Assembly (NCBI GenBank): GCA_963383645.1 | Contig: OY726559.1 | Coordinates: 126,009,721 to 126,073,720 of the forward strand | Direction: 5' to 3' | Source: Muscardinus avellanarius | Taxonomy: Eukaryota > Chordata > Mammalia > Rodentia > Gliridae | Length of the DNA: 64,000 bases | In this document: in pieces, positions 49,701 to 52,700 of the stretch | How the letters are laid out: every line of letters begins with the position of its first letter | How positions within the stretch are numbered: position 1 is the stretch's first letter | The notes under the pieces: model-generated | Seen by the model: the letters and a program-made list of their open reading frames with translations, nothing else | What the model was told of the DNA's origin: nothing | The model's database searches: none | Program-made: the position numbers and the translations under genes

Positions 49701-52700
49701 AATGAAGTAAAGGCCTCAATTCAAAGCACAAACAACCGATTAGACCACATGGAGAACAGAATCTCGCTCTTAGACGATGATCATTCCAAAAATGAACGCA
49801 TAGTTTCTAATCTAGAAAAAAATATCCGACAGCAGGAATCTGACATTGAACAAATATGGGCCCATTTTAAGAGAGCTAACCTAAGAATAATTGGAATAGA
49901 GGAGGGAAAAGAAAGTGAAACCAAAGGGATCAACAATCTCTTCAAGGAAGTAATAGCAGAAAATTTTCCAAACATAGAGCAAGAGGTTGATACACAGGTC
50001 CAGGAAACTTATAGAACTCCCTTTAGACAGGATCGGAGAAGAGAATCCCCACGCCACATAATTGTCAAAATGACCAATGTGGAAGCCAAGCAGAGAATCT
50101 TAAAGGCAACAAAAACAAAGGGCCAACTGACATTCAGAGGCAAACCAATTAGAATCACTCCAGACTTCCCAAACCAAGTCATGAGAGCCAGAAGGGCTTG
50201 GAGTAACATATTCCAAACTCTGAAAGAAAACAATTTCCAGCCAAAAATTTCCTACCCAGCAAAACTTTCTATCAAATTAGATGGAGAAATAAGAAGCTTT
50301 CATGACAAACAGAAACTGAAGGAATTTATGTCTTCAAAATCAGCACTAGAGAAAATACTGAAAGAGATTAACTACAAAGAAGAAATAGGTAACACACACC
50401 AGAACCAGAGAAACAAGATTTTCCATCCAACAGACAACTAAGATTGGTTATCTGTGGAGATTCATTATTTATGTTAGTCTTTTACCTATCTCTAAATTGT
50501 ATTGTTTGCCTTTATTGTTGTTAATTTTTAGGATGTCTAGTTGGAATATTAATATACCTTCAGATATAGCATTTGGAAATATTTTATCCCATGCTATTAG
50601 TAACTTTTAACTCTGTTTACATTGTCTTTGGATATACAATATTTTTTTTATTTTTTAGGGAGATTCTATACTCTTCTGTTGCCTGTGCCATAGAAATCAT
50701 ATCCAAGAAATCACTGCCAATCTCAATGTTGAGAAGTTTTATGACCCAGATTTTCTTCTAAAAGTTTATAGTCTTAAGATTTATATTTAGGTCTTTTATC
50801 TATTTTGAGTTAATATTTGTATATGGGATTAGGTAAGGGTCCAATTTTATTCTTTTCCATGTAATTATTATTTTTCTACAATATTTAGTTAAAAGATTAT
50901 TATTTCCACCACCAAATGTTCGTGGAAACCTTGTCAAAAATAACTTGACAATATAGGAAAGAATTTAGCTAAAGGCTTTTATTTAACTCCAATGGTTTAT
51001 ATATCTGCCTTTAGAACAGTACTACACTTTCAATTATTGTAGCTTTATATAGTTTGAAATCAGAAAATATATATCTTTTAGCTTTGTTCTTTTTCAAGAT
51101 CGTTTTGGGTATCTAGAGTCCATTTTCCATATTAGGATAGATTTTTTTTTCTGAAAAATAAATATATAAATATATGATAGTCTCACCTAAAAAAATAGAA
51201 AAAAAATATTCTCTGGTAAGAAAGAAAGCAAAAAGAAATATTGAAATGTTATCTTTAAGTCACCAAAAGCTTGGTATCAGACAAATGAAACTGTTATGTG
51301 AAATTATCATTTTTAATTTTGGATAAAGTGCTATAATATAGATGTCAACCACTAAGCCAAGCATGGGAAGGAGGGATGGGGAGAGATTGGGGTGGGGATC
51401 GGGTGGGGCTGACTGGGCGATGTGTGCATGTATGTCAACAAAAGTTTGTATTCCACTATGATGTATGAATACAGTACACCAATAAAATAAATAAATAAAA
51501 GTAAAAATAAATAAATAAAATAAAATAAAAAGTTCTCTTAAAAACCCTCATCAACTCCAAATGCAAAATATCTTTGATCCTTATTTATCCTTAGTTATCT
51601 TCCACCTCTAATGTTCCCTCCTATGGTAGTCTTCACAAGAATTTGAACATACAAAGGAAAGCAATACATAAAAATTATGTGACAAAAAGATTATTCTGGT
51701 TAAGTGATTTAGGCAAATAATTCTTGATAAAACTGTGCTAGATGGTCTACTTCTTTTAACTAAATTTCAATCAATTCAGTACTTTATGGCAAAAGAAAGG
51801 GTCAAAGGAAAATCCAAGACAGTTTTTCACTTGTACTCTGATAGATTTCACGTTATGTAAAGTACAGCGGTCACCCTTTATCTGAGGTTTCACTTTCCAC
51901 AGTTTTAGTTACCTGCTGTAACCAAAGTCAGAGAATTAACAATTTGAAAAAAACTCCAGAAATAAGCAATTCATAAGCTTTAAATTGTACATTGTTTTAA
52001 GTAGCATAGTAAAATCGAATGCCACCCTGTTACAGATGGGAATAAGCCCCTTGTCTAATATATCCACACAGTATATGCTACCTGCCCACTAGGCACTCAG
52101 CAGCTATCTCAGTTATCAGACCCAGTGTCCTGGTATCGCAGCAGACAGTCAAGAGAAGCATAACGTACATCGTTCACCTTACTCCAGCTCATCATGCAGG
52201 TGTTGGATCATTTTCCATCATCAAAAGAAGGGTGAGGACAACAGAGAAAGGTGTTTTAAGTGTGTGTGAGACCATAACTTTCATTACATTAAATTGATAA
52301 AGTTGTTCTATTCTACTATTGTTAACTGTTGTAAATCTTACTCTGTGCCTAATTTATAAATTTATTGTAGGCATTTATGTACAGGAAAAACATAGTATGT
52401 GTAGGATTCTGCATAATATGCACCTTCTGCCACCCACTGGGAGTCTGAGAACATATTCTCCATGAATGGTGGGGAGACTACTAAGTGTAGTTGAATCATT
52501 AAAAATACATGAATATACTATAGTACATAATTTTTAGATATTAATATTTCTACATAAAACTTGTTCTCTAAATTGATAATACTGAAGACTCCCTACGCTT
52601 TGTGGAATTATCACAGACTTTATAAAGCATATGCTATTGTCTACCACTTGGCAATTTACAAGAAATATGATTTATTTTACCTCTGTGAAGAGACGGGCAT

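Larger units (their letters stand above)
48740..51523 (+). mobile_element. ORF1-only LINE-1 derivative (HAL1-like), copy 1, near full length
   Basis: Insertion bounded by a 16-bp target-site duplication (aataaaaagttctctt at 48724-48739 and 51524-51539). Order: GC-rich 5' UTR (48740-49523), intact ORF1 (49524-50441), about 1.1 kb with no sense ORF2, an L1-type 3' end (...caccaataaa) and an A/T-rich tail. Within the 3' part, about 50640-51140 reads as antisense to L1 ORF2. A G-rich tract lies at 51365-51418. With no ORF2 it is non-autonomous and must borrow reverse transcriptase. It sits antisense in an ICE2 intron. The same layout recurs at 58588-61396. Confidence 0.9.
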
